A DNA stretch of 64,000 nucleotides from Streptomyces liliifuscus (GCF_016598615.1 NZ_CP066831.1:9362001-9426000); one strand, 5' to 3'; positions 1 through 8,489 are shown, numbered from the stretch's first letter. A program made the numbers and translations. Notes: generated by a model not told the origin, from the sequence alone.

Positions 1-7
1 CGTACAT
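1..7 (-). CDS. Possible start of the next minus-strand gene, cut by the window edge
   Basis: A minus-strand ATG occupies 7 to 5, three bases beyond the TGA stop of the aminotransferase (13-11). Tight spacing like this is typical of a co-transcribed gene, and in a vicenistatin-type cluster another sugar-tailoring or transfer gene would fit. Only two codons are inside the window, so identity cannot be judged. Confidence 0.25.
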
Positions 8-10
8 GGG

Positions 11-1168
11 TCACCTGGCCGGGGTTCGGGCGCTGACACAGCGCCGGACGATGTCGCAGACCTTGTCGATCTCCGACGGCCCGACGGCGCTGCCCGTCGG
101 GAGGGCGAGTACCCGCTCGGCCAGTGCCTCCGCGCGCGGCAGGGGCCGCGGGGCGTGCCGGGCGGGATCACTCCGGTAGGGCTCCACCTGATGGCAGCTG
201 GGGTGGAAGTAGCGGCGGGACAGTACGTTCTGGGCGCCGAGCGCCGCGTGCACCTCGTCGCGGTGGATGCCGGCGGCCGAGGCGTCGATCTCGATCACCA
301 GATACTGGTGGTTGGCACGCTCGCCCTCGGCCTGGCCCCGCACCCGTACGCCGGTCAGTCCTTCGAGGCCCTTCTCGTAGCGGCGGTGGTTGAGGGTGTT
401 GATGTCCATCAGCTCGTCCATGACCTCCAGGGAGGTCAGTCCCATCGCGGCCGCCGCCTCGTTCATCTTGGCGTTCGTGCCGCCGGACCTGATCTCACCG
501 CTCGCGGTGATGCCGAAGTTGCGCAACTCGCGGCAGCGTTCGGCGAACTCGGCGTCCCGGGTGACGATGGCGCCGCCCTCGAAACTGTTGACGAACTTCG
601 TGGCGTGGAAGCTGTACACCTCCGCCGCACCGAAACCGCCGACGGGCCGGCCCTTGTAGGTGCAGCCGATCGCGTGGGCCGCGTCGAACAGCAGCGGCAG
701 ACCGTGCCGGTCGGCGATATCGGTGAGTTCGTCCATCGCACACGGATAGCCGAAGACATGGACTCCCATGATTCCGCGGGTGCGTGGACCGATCAGCGCC
801 TCGACCTCGGACGGGTCGAGGTTTCCCGTCCTCTCGTCGGCATCGCAGAAAACAGGAACAATTCCTATCCAGTCCAGCGCCGCCGCCGTGGCCACCCAGG
901 TGAAGGCGGGCACGATGATTTCGTCGCCGCCCCGGATTCCCGCGGCCCTGGCCGCGACCTGGAGACCGACCGTGGCATTGCACACGGCGACACAGTGACC
1001 GACTCCTGCGACTTCGGCGAGTTTCTCCTCGAATTCACGGACCAGTGGGCCGTTGGTGAGATAGAGCCGGTCGAGCGCTCCGTCCAGTCTCTCCGTCAGG
1101 CGCGCGCGACTGCCCATATTGGGGCGACCGACGTGCAGGGGCTCGCGGAACACAGGCGAATCATTCAC
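11..1168 (-). CDS. vinF: DegT/DnrJ/EryC1-family NDP-sugar aminotransferase (VinF-like)
   Basis: PLP-dependent enzyme of 385 residues, the usual length for nucleotide-sugar aminotransferases. It is expected to aminate a keto-deoxyhexose; in the vicenistatin pathway the VinF step installs the C4 nitrogen of vicenisamine. The Schiff-base lysine is Lys191 in SFHATKFVNSFEGG, a form of the motif typical of 4-aminotransferases. The N-terminal half carries the family's NATVGLQ and PAFTWVATA segments and the FDAAHA aspartate. The start is GTG at 1168, since no in-frame ATG lies near it; a purine-rich AAGGAA lies just upstream. It is divergent from the 2,3-dehydratase across a 343-bp promoter region. 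Family assignment is firm; the exact sugar position is inferred from context. Confidence 0.9.
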   Translation of the reverse strand: MNDSPVFREPLHVGRPNMGSRARLTERLDGALDRLYLTNGPLVREFEEKLAEVAGVGHCVAVCNATVGLQVAARAAGIRGGDEIIVPAFTWVATAAALDWIGIVPVFCDADERTGNLDPSEVEALIGPRTRGIMGVHVFGYPCAMDELTDIADRHGLPLLFDAAHAIGCTYKGRPVGGFGAAEVYSFHATKFVNSFEGGAIVTRDAEFAERCRELRNFGITASGEIRSGGTNAKMNEAAAAMGLTSLEVMDELMDINTLNHRRYEKGLEGLTGVRVRGQAEGERANHQYLVIEIDASAAGIHRDEVHAALGAQNVLSRRYFHPSCHQVEPYRSDPARHAPRPLPRAEALAERVLALPTGSAVGPSEIDKVCDIVRRCVSARTPAR

Positions 1169-1191
1169 CTGTTCATCGTTCCTTCAACCGG

Positions 1192-1310
1192 CCCCTAGCC
1201 TCAACCCCTGCGGCCGTTCACCCGTGGCGACGGCCGACCCCGCAAGCCCCTAACCACCCCCCTAAGGGGCCCCAGTCCTGCTGGCCCGGCCGCCTCGCCG
1301 GAGCTAGCGT
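1192..1310. promoter_or_regulatory. Divergent promoter region with TAGGGG-type repeats (site A)
   Basis: The 1169-1511 intergenic region separates the aminotransferase and the dehydratase. Read on the minus strand, TTAGGGG occurs at 1265-1259 and 1253-1247, GCGGGG at 1242-1238, CAGGGG at 1210-1205 and CTAGGGG at 1198-1192. CCCCTAAGGGG (1259-1269) is also a palindrome. On the plus strand a TAGCGT at 1305-1310 resembles the -10 boxes of the other cluster promoters. Spacing is less regular than at the sites near 6.1, 10.1 and 34.0 kb, so this copy is the least certain in detail. Confidence 0.5.
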
Positions 1311-1411
1311 CGGGTGCAGCCTGCCGGTGAGCGTGACACAGCGCCAAGGCAGCCGCTGTGAGCGCGAAGATCCAGTCGAACTCGACCGAAGCCTTCCCCG
1401 GCGAACTCCGC

Positions 1412-1482
1412 GGAACTCCCCGACGAGTTCCACGGACCACCCGACGAGTTCCGGCGAGATCGATGAACCCTCGATGAGTTCC
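1412..1482 (+). promoter_or_regulatory. GGAACTC / GAGTTCC inverted and direct repeats before the dehydratase
   Basis: GGAACTC (1412-1418) and GAGTTCC (1425-1431) form a perfect 7-bp inverted repeat with a 6-bp spacer. GACGAGTTCC recurs at 1422-1431 and 1443-1452, and GATGAGTTCC at 1473-1482; a further GAACTCC lies near 1403. This is dense for random sequence and lies 30-100 bp before the dehydratase start, where an operator would be expected. No regulator is identified. Confidence 0.4.
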
Positions 1483-1511
1483 GCATGGCCGCCGCCCAAA
1501 AGGAGACCCTC

Positions 1512-2981
1512 GTGGCCGAGACATTGTCGACGCCCCTGCCCACCCGTTCCGGCGACGAGTCGCTCGCGGTCCGTATCGCCACGTCGGTGAGTATCGTCGA
1601 CAAGGGCGCGCTCCACAGCCTTGCCGAATTCCATGCCTGGTTCGCCGAGCGCGGTAAAAAAGTGGCCCGTGTCCACAAGATGCCCCTCGATGAGCTCGCC
1701 GGCTGGAGCACCGACCCCGACACCCACAACATCGGGCACGACAGCGGGAAGTTCTTCAGTGTGCAGGGACTTTCCGTCGAACTGCCCGGGGCGCCGATCC
1801 CTGCCTGGTCACAGCCCATCATCAACCAGCCGGAGATCGGAATTCTCGGAATTCTGGTCAAGGAATTCAACGGCGTCCTGCACTGTCTGATGCAGGCCAA
1901 GATGGAGCCGGGCAACCGCAACGGCCTTCAGCTCTCCCCGACGGTCCAGGCCACCCGGAGCAACTACACACGGGTGCACCGGGGCAACGCCGTACCGTAC
2001 CTGTCGTACTTCCAGGACACCTCGCAGCACAGTGTCATGACGGACGCGCTGCAGTCCGAACAGGGCTCGTGGTTCTTCCAGAAGCGCAACCGGAACATGG
2101 TCGTGGAGACCGACGAGGACGTCGAGCCGCACGAGGCGTTCATGTGGCTCACCATCGGTCAGCTGCACCGGCTGCTCGCGATCGACGACCTGATCAACAT
2201 GGACACCCGGACCGTGCTGTCGTGTCTGCCGTTCTCCGGGTCCCGGCTCGCCGAGCAACTGCCCGGGCCCGGAAGCGAACTACGGCTGCCCATCCTGCGT
2301 TCGTGCAGCGAGGACCACGGCAGTCTGCACAGCACCGGCGACATCCTGAGCTGGATCACCGACGCCCGTACCCGGCACGAGGTGAGCACCCGGCTCGTGC
2401 CGCTGCGTGAGGTGGAGAACTGGCGGCGCAGCCAGTACGCGGTCTCCCACGACACCGGCCGGTTCTTCGACGTCATCGGTGTGCACATCGAGACCGACGG
2501 CGACCGGGAGGTGCGCGAGTGGACCCAGCCCATGATCGCGCCCGCGGGCGTCGGCATCGTGGCCTTCCTCGTCAAGCGGATCGAGGGTGTCCTGCACGTC
2601 CTGGCGCACGCCCGCGTCGAGCCCGGCTATCTGGACGTCGTGGAGCTCTCGCCCACGGTCATGTGCACCCCGTCGAACTATGAGGGTCTTCCTCCGGCGG
2701 CCCGGCCGGCCTTCCTGAACCACGTGCTGTCCGCCCGCCCCGAGCAGGTGCTTTTCGAGACGATCCTGTCCGAGGAGGGCGGCCGGTTCTACCACGCCCA
2801 GAACCGCTATCTCATCGTCGAGTCCGACATCGAGGTCACCCCCGAACCGGCCCCGGACTACCGCTGGATGGCGCTCCACCAGATGGTCGGCCTGCTCCGG
2901 CACAGCCACTACGTCAACGTCCAGGCCCGCAGCCTCATCGCCTGTCTGCACAGCCTCTCCGGAGCGCCGCGGGACCTCTGA
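1512..2981 (+). CDS. vinD: NDP-hexose 2,3-dehydratase (VinD-like)
   Basis: Predicted to remove the C2 hydroxyl of NDP-4-keto-6-deoxyglucose, giving the 3,4-diketo intermediate on the way to a 2,6-dideoxy sugar. The protein is the usual two-fold repeat of this family: the N-terminal half carries SWFFQKRNRNMVVE, the C-terminal half the matching GRFYHAQNRYLIVE, and each half has an SPTV...SNY segment. I prefer GTG at 1512, because AAAAGGAG (1498-1505) sits 6 nt before it; this gives 489 residues. An in-frame ATG at 1485 has no such site. It is followed by the ketoreductase and glutamate mutase genes on the same strand. The family call is strong; the link to vicenisamine rests on the neighbours. 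Confidence 0.92.
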   Translation: MAETLSTPLPTRSGDESLAVRIATSVSIVDKGALHSLAEFHAWFAERGKKVARVHKMPLDELAGWSTDPDTHNIGHDSGKFFSVQGLSVELPGAPIPAWSQPIINQPEIGILGILVKEFNGVLHCLMQAKMEPGNRNGLQLSPTVQATRSNYTRVHRGNAVPYLSYFQDTSQHSVMTDALQSEQGSWFFQKRNRNMVVETDEDVEPHEAFMWLTIGQLHRLLAIDDLINMDTRTVLSCLPFSGSRLAEQLPGPGSELRLPILRSCSEDHGSLHSTGDILSWITDARTRHEVSTRLVPLREVENWRRSQYAVSHDTGRFFDVIGVHIETDGDREVREWTQPMIAPAGVGIVAFLVKRIEGVLHVLAHARVEPGYLDVVELSPTVMCTPSNYEGLPPAARPAFLNHVLSARPEQVLFETILSEEGGRFYHAQNRYLIVESDIEVTPEPAPDYRWMALHQMVGLLRHSHYVNVQARSLIACLHSLSGAPRDL

Positions 2982-3075
2982 CCCTGGGCGGCGCGGGACC
3001 CCTGACCCTGCGCGGTGACCGCCGCACCACCTCTCTCCTCCCTCCTCCCTCTCCCAGGTCCCTGAAAGGGTGACG

Positions 3076-4062
3076 ATGCTCTACCGGAAGCTCGGACGTA
3101 CGGCACTGAACGTGAGCCCGCTGTGCCTGGGCACGCTCAACCTCGGCGTCCGCACCACGCGCGACGAGGCGTTCGCGCTCATGGACGAGGCTCTGGAGCA
3201 GGGCATCAACTTCTTCGACACCGCCAACCAGTACGGCTGGCAGGTCCACAAGGGACTCACCGAGGAGATCATCGGGGAGTGGTTCGCGCAGGGCGGCGGG
3301 CGGCGCGAGCGCGTGGTCCTCGGCACCAAGGTCAGCAACCCGATGAGCGACCTGCCCAACGACCAGGGGCTGTCGGCGCGTCATATCGTCGCCTCCTGCG
3401 AGGACTCGCTGCGGCGGCTGCGTACCGACTGGATCGATGTCTACCAGATGCACAACGTCGACCCGTCGGCCTCCTGGGAGGAGGTGTGGCAGGCCATGGA
3501 GACCCTCGTGCACCAGGGCAAGATCCGCTACGTCGGATCCTCCAACTTCGCCGGCTGGCACCTCGCCGACGCCCAGGCCGCGGCGGCCCGCCGCAACTTC
3601 CTCGGCATCGTCTCCGAGCAGTGCGTCTACAACCTCGCGACCCGCTTCGTGGAGACCGAGGTCGTGCCCGCCGCCGTGGCCCACGGCATCGGGGTCCTCG
3701 CCTGGTCGCCGCTGCACGGCGGGCTGCTCGGCGGCGCGCTGCGCAAGCTGGACGACGGGACGGCGGTGAAGACCGCGCAGGGCCGCGCGGCTCTCGCCCT
3801 GGAGACCCGGCGCGACGCCGTCTCGCACTACGAGAAGCTGTGCGCGGAGATCTCCCTCGACCCGGCCCAGGTCGCGCTGGCCTGGCTGCTGTCCCGCCCC
3901 GGGCTCACGGCGGCCGTCATCGGCCCGCGCACCGCCGCCCACCTGGCCGGCGCGCTGAACACCCTGGACCTGCGGCTTCCCGACGACGTCCTCGACCGGC
4001 TCGACGAGTTGTTCCCGCCGATCGGCAACGGCCGCCCGGCACCCGCGGCCTGGCTCGACTGA
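3076..4062 (+). CDS. vinE: Aldo/keto reductase, NDP-hexose 3-ketoreductase (VinE-like)
   Basis: Expected to reduce the C3 ketone left by the 2,3-dehydratase, which fits its position directly after that gene. It is 328 residues from ATG 3076 and an AKR barrel. The catalytic tetrad is visible: Asp48 and Tyr53 in DTANQYGW, Lys85 in GTKV, and His126 in YQMHN. The C-terminal VIGPRTAAHL matches the cofactor-binding end of the family. The start was chosen because GAAAGGG lies 5 nt upstream; a GTG at 3070 is also in frame but overlaps that site. Sugar ketoreductases cannot be separated from general AKRs by motif alone, so the substrate is inferred from context. Confidence 0.85.
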   Translation: MLYRKLGRTALNVSPLCLGTLNLGVRTTRDEAFALMDEALEQGINFFDTANQYGWQVHKGLTEEIIGEWFAQGGGRRERVVLGTKVSNPMSDLPNDQGLSARHIVASCEDSLRRLRTDWIDVYQMHNVDPSASWEEVWQAMETLVHQGKIRYVGSSNFAGWHLADAQAAAARRNFLGIVSEQCVYNLATRFVETEVVPAAVAHGIGVLAWSPLHGGLLGGALRKLDDGTAVKTAQGRAALALETRRDAVSHYEKLCAEISLDPAQVALAWLLSRPGLTAAVIGPRTAAHLAGALNTLDLRLPDDVLDRLDELFPPIGNGRPAPAAWLD

Positions 4063-4077
4063 CCCACGCCGGCACCG

Positions 4078-4102
4078 GCTGCCCCGCCCGGCAACGGGCA
4101 GC
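4078..4102 (+). terminator. Short hairpin between the ketoreductase and the glutamate mutase genes
   Basis: GCTGCCC (4078-4084) and GGGCAGC (4096-4102) pair perfectly around an 11-nt loop, just after the ketoreductase stop and within a 233-bp gap. There is no T-run. It could be a weak attenuator or processing site that separates sugar genes from starter-unit genes. It may also be chance in GC-rich DNA. Confidence 0.3.
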
Positions 4103-4295
4103 GGCCGCCTCTGAAGCCGCCCACCGGCGGCCGGTCCCGACCGCCCCCAACCGCGTTCACCCGCACCACTACCACCCCTACCCCGGGCCCGTACGGCCCC
4201 GCCGCGAGCCGTCGCGCACTGCGCGGCCCGGTCACGGCGCCCGCCGTCATGCCACACACCCTCCCGTCCCCCCTTCCACACGGAGCACGCCCCAC

Positions 4296-4802
4296 ATGTA
4301 TCCCTCCCACGTCCGCCAGATGTCCACCGCCGCCCCCACCCACCGGCCGCAGGACCCCCTGCCGCACCTCCCGAGCGGCGGCGCACCCCCCGTGCTGATC
4401 AGCAGCGTCGCGTCCGACTCGCACACCTGGAACCTGGTCTTCCTGCAGCTGCTGATCGAGGAGCTGGGCCACGAGGTCGTCAACCTCGGGCCGTGCGTGC
4501 CCGACGAGCTGCTCGTCGCCGAGTGCCGCGACCGGCGCCCCGGTCTCGTCGTCATCAGCACCGTCAACGGTCACGGCTACCAGGACGGGATGCGCGTCAT
4601 CCGCGAACTGCGCGCCTGCGAGGAACTCGACGGCATCCCCGTCGTCATCGGCGGCAAGCTCGGCGTCGCCGGATCGGGCCAGTCGCAGCAGGCCGCGGAA
4701 CTGGCCTGGGCGGGCTTCGACGCGGTGTTCCCCGACGACGCGGAGGCGGTGTCCTCGTTCGCGCACTACATAAAGGCGCTTCCCCAACGGGTCGCGTCTT
4801 GA
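4296..4802 (+). CDS. vinH: Glutamate mutase small subunit, cobalamin-binding (VinH-like)
   Basis: With the large subunit it should interconvert glutamate and 3-methylaspartate by a B12-radical rearrangement, supplying the starter amino acid. It is 168 residues from ATG 4296, with an N-terminal extension beyond the roughly 140-residue B12 domain. The B12 fold signatures are the ASDSHTWN loop, VVISTVNGHGY and VVIGGKLGV. In the loop the usual D-x-H-x-x-G reads D-S-H-T-W-N: the cobalt-ligating His is kept but the final Gly is Asn. GGAG at 4282-4285 precedes the ATG; a second in-frame ATG is at 4320. The stop overlaps the start of the next gene (TTGA). Confidence 0.9.
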   Translation: MYPSHVRQMSTAAPTHRPQDPLPHLPSGGAPPVLISSVASDSHTWNLVFLQLLIEELGHEVVNLGPCVPDELLVAECRDRRPGLVVISTVNGHGYQDGMRVIRELRACEELDGIPVVIGGKLGVAGSGQSQQAAELAWAGFDAVFPDDAEAVSSFAHYIKALPQRVAS

Positions 4803-6145
4803 CGGGATTCGGCGCCTTCGTACGTTCCGCCCACGAGCGGGGCGAACTGGTCGTGCAGCCCCGCATGGGCATGGGCGCCCCCGACGCGATGCGCGCGGGA
4901 CTGGCCGCCACCCGGGCGGCGGACGCCACCACGGTCGGCACGCTCACCCTGGACAGTTATACGCGCGTAGGCGACCTCGACGCCGCCGCGAAGGCGCTGC
5001 AGTCCGGCATCGCCCTCAACGGCTATCCCATCGTCACCCACGAGGAGTCGACGACGCGTCAGGTCCTGGCCGGGATCGTCGGTGACGACTTCCCCGTCCA
5101 GGTACGCCACGGATCGGCGACGCCCCTGCACATCTTCGGCGCGCTGACCCGGGTGGGCCTGGACGCCACCGAGGGCGGACCGGTCTCCTACTGCCTGCCG
5201 TACGGACGCATCCCGCTCGACCAGTCGGTGAGCAACTGGGCCCGCTGCTGCGACCAGTTCGCCGGGCTGCGGGAGCTGGGACTCGAACCCCACCTCGAGA
5301 CCTTCGGCGGCTGCATGCTCGGGCAGCTGTGCCCGCCCAGCCAGCTCGTCGCGATCAGCGTGCTCGAGGCGCTCTTCTTCCGGCAGCACGGCATCCGCAG
5401 CATCTCCCTCAGCTACGCCCAGCAGACCCACCCCGAACAGGACCGGGAAGCGGTACGGGCCCTGCGCCGCCTGCACACCGAGCTGCTGCCCGACGCCGAC
5501 TGCCACATCGTCATCTACGCGTACATGGGCGTGTACCCGACCACTCCGGAGGGCGCCCACGCGCTCCTCGGGCGTGCCGCCGAACTGGCCGTCGCCACCG
5601 GGGCCGAGCGGCTGATCGTCAAGACGGCGGCCGAGGCGCACCACATCCCCACCGTCGCCGACAACGTGGCCGCCCTCGAACACGCGGCCGCCGTCGCCCG
5701 GGCGGCGCCCCGCCCCGCCGCGGTACTCCCCGCGGCAGGAGGGCCCGCCGCGGCCGGCGTGCTGCCCGCCGCCCCCGAGGACCACTCCGCCGACTCCGTG
5801 ACGCACGCGGAGGCCCGTGCTCTCGTCGAGGCGGTCATGAACTGCGGGCCGGACATCGGCAGCGCCCTGTTCCGTGCCTTCAAGCGGGGATATCTCGACA
5901 TTCCCTATTGCCTCCATCCCGACAACATGGGGCGCAGCCGGAGTTACATAGACGACACCGGTCGCCTGCGATGGGCGGACACCGGAATGCTGCCGCTGGG
6001 AAACACCGTGAAAACGGGCGCCGTTCGCGCGGTTTCCTCCTCCGAACTACTCACCGCGCTTTCCTACGTACAGCGGACGTACGACGCCCTCGCATTTCCC
6101 GAATCGGCGGGCCCGGCCCCGCTGTCCGGGCCTAGGGGTACCTAG
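4799..6145 (+). CDS. vinI: Glutamate mutase large (epsilon) subunit (VinI-like)
   Basis: TIM-barrel catalytic subunit that forms 3-methylaspartate from glutamate together with the small subunit. It is 448 residues, close to other bacterial MutE proteins. Recognisable segments are GELVVQPRMGMG near the start, NGYPIVTHEE, VRHGSATP, ETFGGCMLGQLCPPSQL and YAYMGVYPTTPEGA. TTG at 4799 is taken as start because it overlaps the previous stop by 4 nt (TTGA) and supplies the conserved N-terminus; the first in-frame ATG (4866) would cut into it. A low-complexity Ala/Pro stretch near residues 300-325 is unusual. The TAG stop at 6143-6145 lies inside a TAGGGG regulatory repeat. Confidence 0.92.
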   Translation: MTGFGAFVRSAHERGELVVQPRMGMGAPDAMRAGLAATRAADATTVGTLTLDSYTRVGDLDAAAKALQSGIALNGYPIVTHEESTTRQVLAGIVGDDFPVQVRHGSATPLHIFGALTRVGLDATEGGPVSYCLPYGRIPLDQSVSNWARCCDQFAGLRELGLEPHLETFGGCMLGQLCPPSQLVAISVLEALFFRQHGIRSISLSYAQQTHPEQDREAVRALRRLHTELLPDADCHIVIYAYMGVYPTTPEGAHALLGRAAELAVATGAERLIVKTAAEAHHIPTVADNVAALEHAAAVARAAPRPAAVLPAAGGPAAAGVLPAAPEDHSADSVTHAEARALVEAVMNCGPDIGSALFRAFKRGYLDIPYCLHPDNMGRSRSYIDDTGRLRWADTGMLPLGNTVKTGAVRAVSSSELLTALSYVQRTYDALAFPESAGPAPLSGPRGT

Positions 6146-6188
6146 GGGCCGGATAGGGGTCTGCTCCGCTGTGCCGCTCATCTAGCGT
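6133..6188 (+). promoter_or_regulatory. Triple TAGGGG promoter before the VinJ-like gene (site B)
   Basis: TAGGGG occurs at 6133-6138, 6143-6148 and 6154-6159, 10 and 11 bp apart, so on one face of the helix. A TAGCGT -10 box follows at 6183-6188 after a 23-nt gap. No recognisable -35 hexamer is present where it should be, which suggests an activator bound to the repeats replaces it. The first gene downstream starts at 6220. Confidence 0.6.
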
Positions 6189-6219
6189 GACCGACGAGTC
6201 GAACTGTGAGGTGGTGTGA

Positions 6220-7119
6220 ATGTCCAAACCCCCGAGTGCCAAGGGGACCGTGCCATTCGGTCAATACCGGACCTGGTATCGCGTGACGGGTGACCTGCAT
6301 TCAGGCAAACCACCGGTGGTGCTGCTCCACGGCGGTCCCGGCAGCACGCACGACTACCTGCTGGCCATGACGTCCCTCACCGACGCCGGCTGGCCCGTGG
6401 TCCACTACGACCAGATCGGCAACGGCGGCTCCACCCATCTGCCCGACCGCGGCGCGGACTTCTGGACCGTCAAGCTGTTCGAGGACGAGCTGGACAACCT
6501 CCTCGACAAGCTCGGCATCGCCGACGACTACATCCTCTACGGCCAGTCCTGGGGCGGCATGCTCGGCTCGGTGCACGCCGCCCGCCGACCCGTCGGACTG
6601 CGCGGCCTGGTCGTCGCCAACGCGCCCGCCTCCATGAAGATCTGGCTCCAGGAGATGAAGCGCCTGCGCGAACTGCTCCCGGCCGACGTCCAGAAGGTGC
6701 TGACCGAGCACGAAGAGGCGGGCACCACCGACAGCGAGCCCTACTTCCACGCCATGCGCGCCTTCTACGACCGGCACGTCTGCCGGATCGTGCCATGGCC
6801 GCGGGACTTCGGCGCCACCTTCATGGAGATCTACAACGACCCCACCGTCTACTTCACGATGAACGGCCCCAACGAGTTCCACGTGATCGGCACACTGCGC
6901 GACTGGTCCGTGGAGTTCTGCCTGCCCGACATCGCCGTGCCCACGCTCGTCCTGACCGGCCGGCACGACGAGGCGACCCAGGCCACCGTGCAGCCGTTCC
7001 TCGACCTCGTGCCGGACGTGCGGCAGGAGGTGCTGGAGAACTCCAGCCATGTACCGCACCTGGAGGAGCCCGAGCGGTTCCAGCAGGTCATGCTCTCCTA
7101 TCTCGAAAGTCTGGTGTGA
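6220..7119 (+). CDS. vinJ: Proline-iminopeptidase-family amidohydrolase (VinJ-like)
   Basis: Alpha/beta hydrolase of 299 residues. By analogy with VinJ it should remove the protecting aminoacyl cap (alanyl in vicenistatin) from the polyketide amine so that macrolactam closure can occur. The triad is visible: Ser110 in GQSWGG, Asp250 in GRHDEAT and His277 in SSHVPH. The oxyanion segment is LLHGGPGSTHDY, the HGGPG form typical of prolyl iminopeptidases. It starts an operon with the acyltransferase, ACP and adenylation genes, under the triple TAGGGG promoter. The exact cap removed is inferred. Confidence 0.9.
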   Translation: MSKPPSAKGTVPFGQYRTWYRVTGDLHSGKPPVVLLHGGPGSTHDYLLAMTSLTDAGWPVVHYDQIGNGGSTHLPDRGADFWTVKLFEDELDNLLDKLGIADDYILYGQSWGGMLGSVHAARRPVGLRGLVVANAPASMKIWLQEMKRLRELLPADVQKVLTEHEEAGTTDSEPYFHAMRAFYDRHVCRIVPWPRDFGATFMEIYNDPTVYFTMNGPNEFHVIGTLRDWSVEFCLPDIAVPTLVLTGRHDEATQATVQPFLDLVPDVRQEVLENSSHVPHLEEPERFQQVMLSYLESLV

Positions 7120-7126
7120 GCCCACC

Positions 7127-8095
7127 ATGGACACGACACAGCACGAACCGGGCGTGGACGGCGGAGCGACCGCCATGGTCTTCCCCGGCATGGGGCCCGC
7201 GTCGTTCGCCGAGGTCGGCAGGTTCCTGGTGACCAACCGACAGGTCCGCGAACTGCTCGCGGAGGCGGACGACACGCTCGGCTACTCGCTCGTGGACCGC
7301 TTCCGCGAGACCGAGGGCGACTACTCCGAGTACGCCCAGATCGCCTTCCTGGTGAACTGCGTGGCCCTCGCCCGCTGGGCCGAGCAGAACCTCGGCGTGA
7401 GCCCCCGGATCTGCACCGGGGCCAGCTTCGGCGAGAAGTCCGTCGCCGCCTACAGCGGCGCGCTCGCCTTCGCCGACGCGGTGCGCATGACGGCCGGGCT
7501 CGCCCGCTGCATGGACGAGTACTTCCGCACCGAACACACCGGTGTCGTGACCCACTCGTTCGTCCGCGCGCCCCGGGAGCGGCTCGACGAGATCCTCGCC
7601 GAACTCGACGAGCTCGGCGAATGGCACGAGACCTCCTGCCACATCGACCACGACTTCTTCATGCTCACCCTCCACGAGCGCAACAGCGCCTGGCTGGAGG
7701 CCCGCCTGCGGTCGGCCGGCGCCATGCCGCTCTACGCCATGCGGCCGCCCATGCACGCCGCGGCCTTCGGCGGCCTGCGCCGCAAGGCGGAGGAGGAGGT
7801 CGTCGGCGGCCTCACCTTCCACGACCCGGCACTGCCCGTCGTCGCCGACCAGGACGGGGCGCTGCTGACCACCGGCGAAGAGGTGCGCACGATGCTCCTG
7901 GAGAGCTTCGTACGCCCCCTGCGCTGGCCCGACGTCATCGCCTCCCTCCAGGGCCAGGGCGTCACCCGCGTCTGCGTCGCCGGACCCGACAGCCTCTTCG
8001 GACGCGTCGGGACCACGACCCGCGCCTTCGAGGTCCTCGCCGCCACACCGCGCCTCGCCCTCCAGCCCCGCCCGCGCAGCACCACCGCCGCGTAG
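7127..8095 (+). CDS. vinK: Discrete acyltransferase, dipeptidyl transfer to PKS loading ACP (VinK-like)
   Basis: FabD/AT-fold protein of 322 residues. VinK moves the capped beta-aminoacyl (dipeptidyl) group from the free ACP to the PKS loading ACP, and this gene sits beside that ACP. The nucleophile is Ser100 in GASFGEKS. An ungapped comparison with the PKS AT domains puts Leu (in TAGLARCM) where they have the Arg (in AARGRLM) that binds the malonyl carboxylate. Loss of that Arg argues against a dicarboxylic acyl-CoA substrate. The start ATG 7127 lies 7 nt after the VinJ-like stop, suggesting translational coupling. Confidence 0.88.
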   Translation: MDTTQHEPGVDGGATAMVFPGMGPASFAEVGRFLVTNRQVRELLAEADDTLGYSLVDRFRETEGDYSEYAQIAFLVNCVALARWAEQNLGVSPRICTGASFGEKSVAAYSGALAFADAVRMTAGLARCMDEYFRTEHTGVVTHSFVRAPRERLDEILAELDELGEWHETSCHIDHDFFMLTLHERNSAWLEARLRSAGAMPLYAMRPPMHAAAFGGLRRKAEEEVVGGLTFHDPALPVVADQDGALLTTGEEVRTMLLESFVRPLRWPDVIASLQGQGVTRVCVAGPDSLFGRVGTTTRAFEVLAATPRLALQPRPRSTTAA

Positions 8096-8143
8096 GCACC
8101 CCAAGACCGCGTGCCCCGTCGACCGGGGCCGAAAGGAGCTCCC

Positions 8144-8392
8144 ATGTGGGACGACCGTTTCGAGAGCCTGCTCCGCCGCTATCTGCCGTTCCTCTCCGCC
8201 GACCAGCCGCTTGAGCACGACGTCAGCCTGCGCGACGTCGGCCTCGACTCGCTCGGCACCGTCGAACTCCTCGCCGAACTGGAGAACACCTACGGCGTCC
8301 ACTTCCAGGACGAGGCCCTCACCAAGGAGACCTTCGAAACCCCCGGCGTGCTGTGGAAGACGCTGTCGGCCCTGGCCGAACCGCGCCCCTGA
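8144..8392 (+). CDS. vinL: Free-standing acyl carrier protein (VinL-like)
   Basis: ACP of 82 residues that carries the beta-amino-acid starter while it is loaded, decarboxylated and capped. The 4'-phosphopantetheine attachment site is Ser36 in GLDSLGTVEL. The start has a clear ribosome site, AAAGGAG at 8132-8138, 5 nt before ATG 8144. It sits between the acyltransferase and the first adenylation gene, the order expected for a vin-type starter cassette. Confidence 0.93.
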   Translation: MWDDRFESLLRRYLPFLSADQPLEHDVSLRDVGLDSLGTVELLAELENTYGVHFQDEALTKETFETPGVLWKTLSALAEPRP

Positions 8393-8489
8393 CCATCCGC
8401 CGCGGCCGAGCCCCCAGGACGCCCGCCCGGCCCAGGAGCGAAGACCCCGGCCCGTAGGCACGACCGCCGCCCGGCCCCACGGAGGAACC

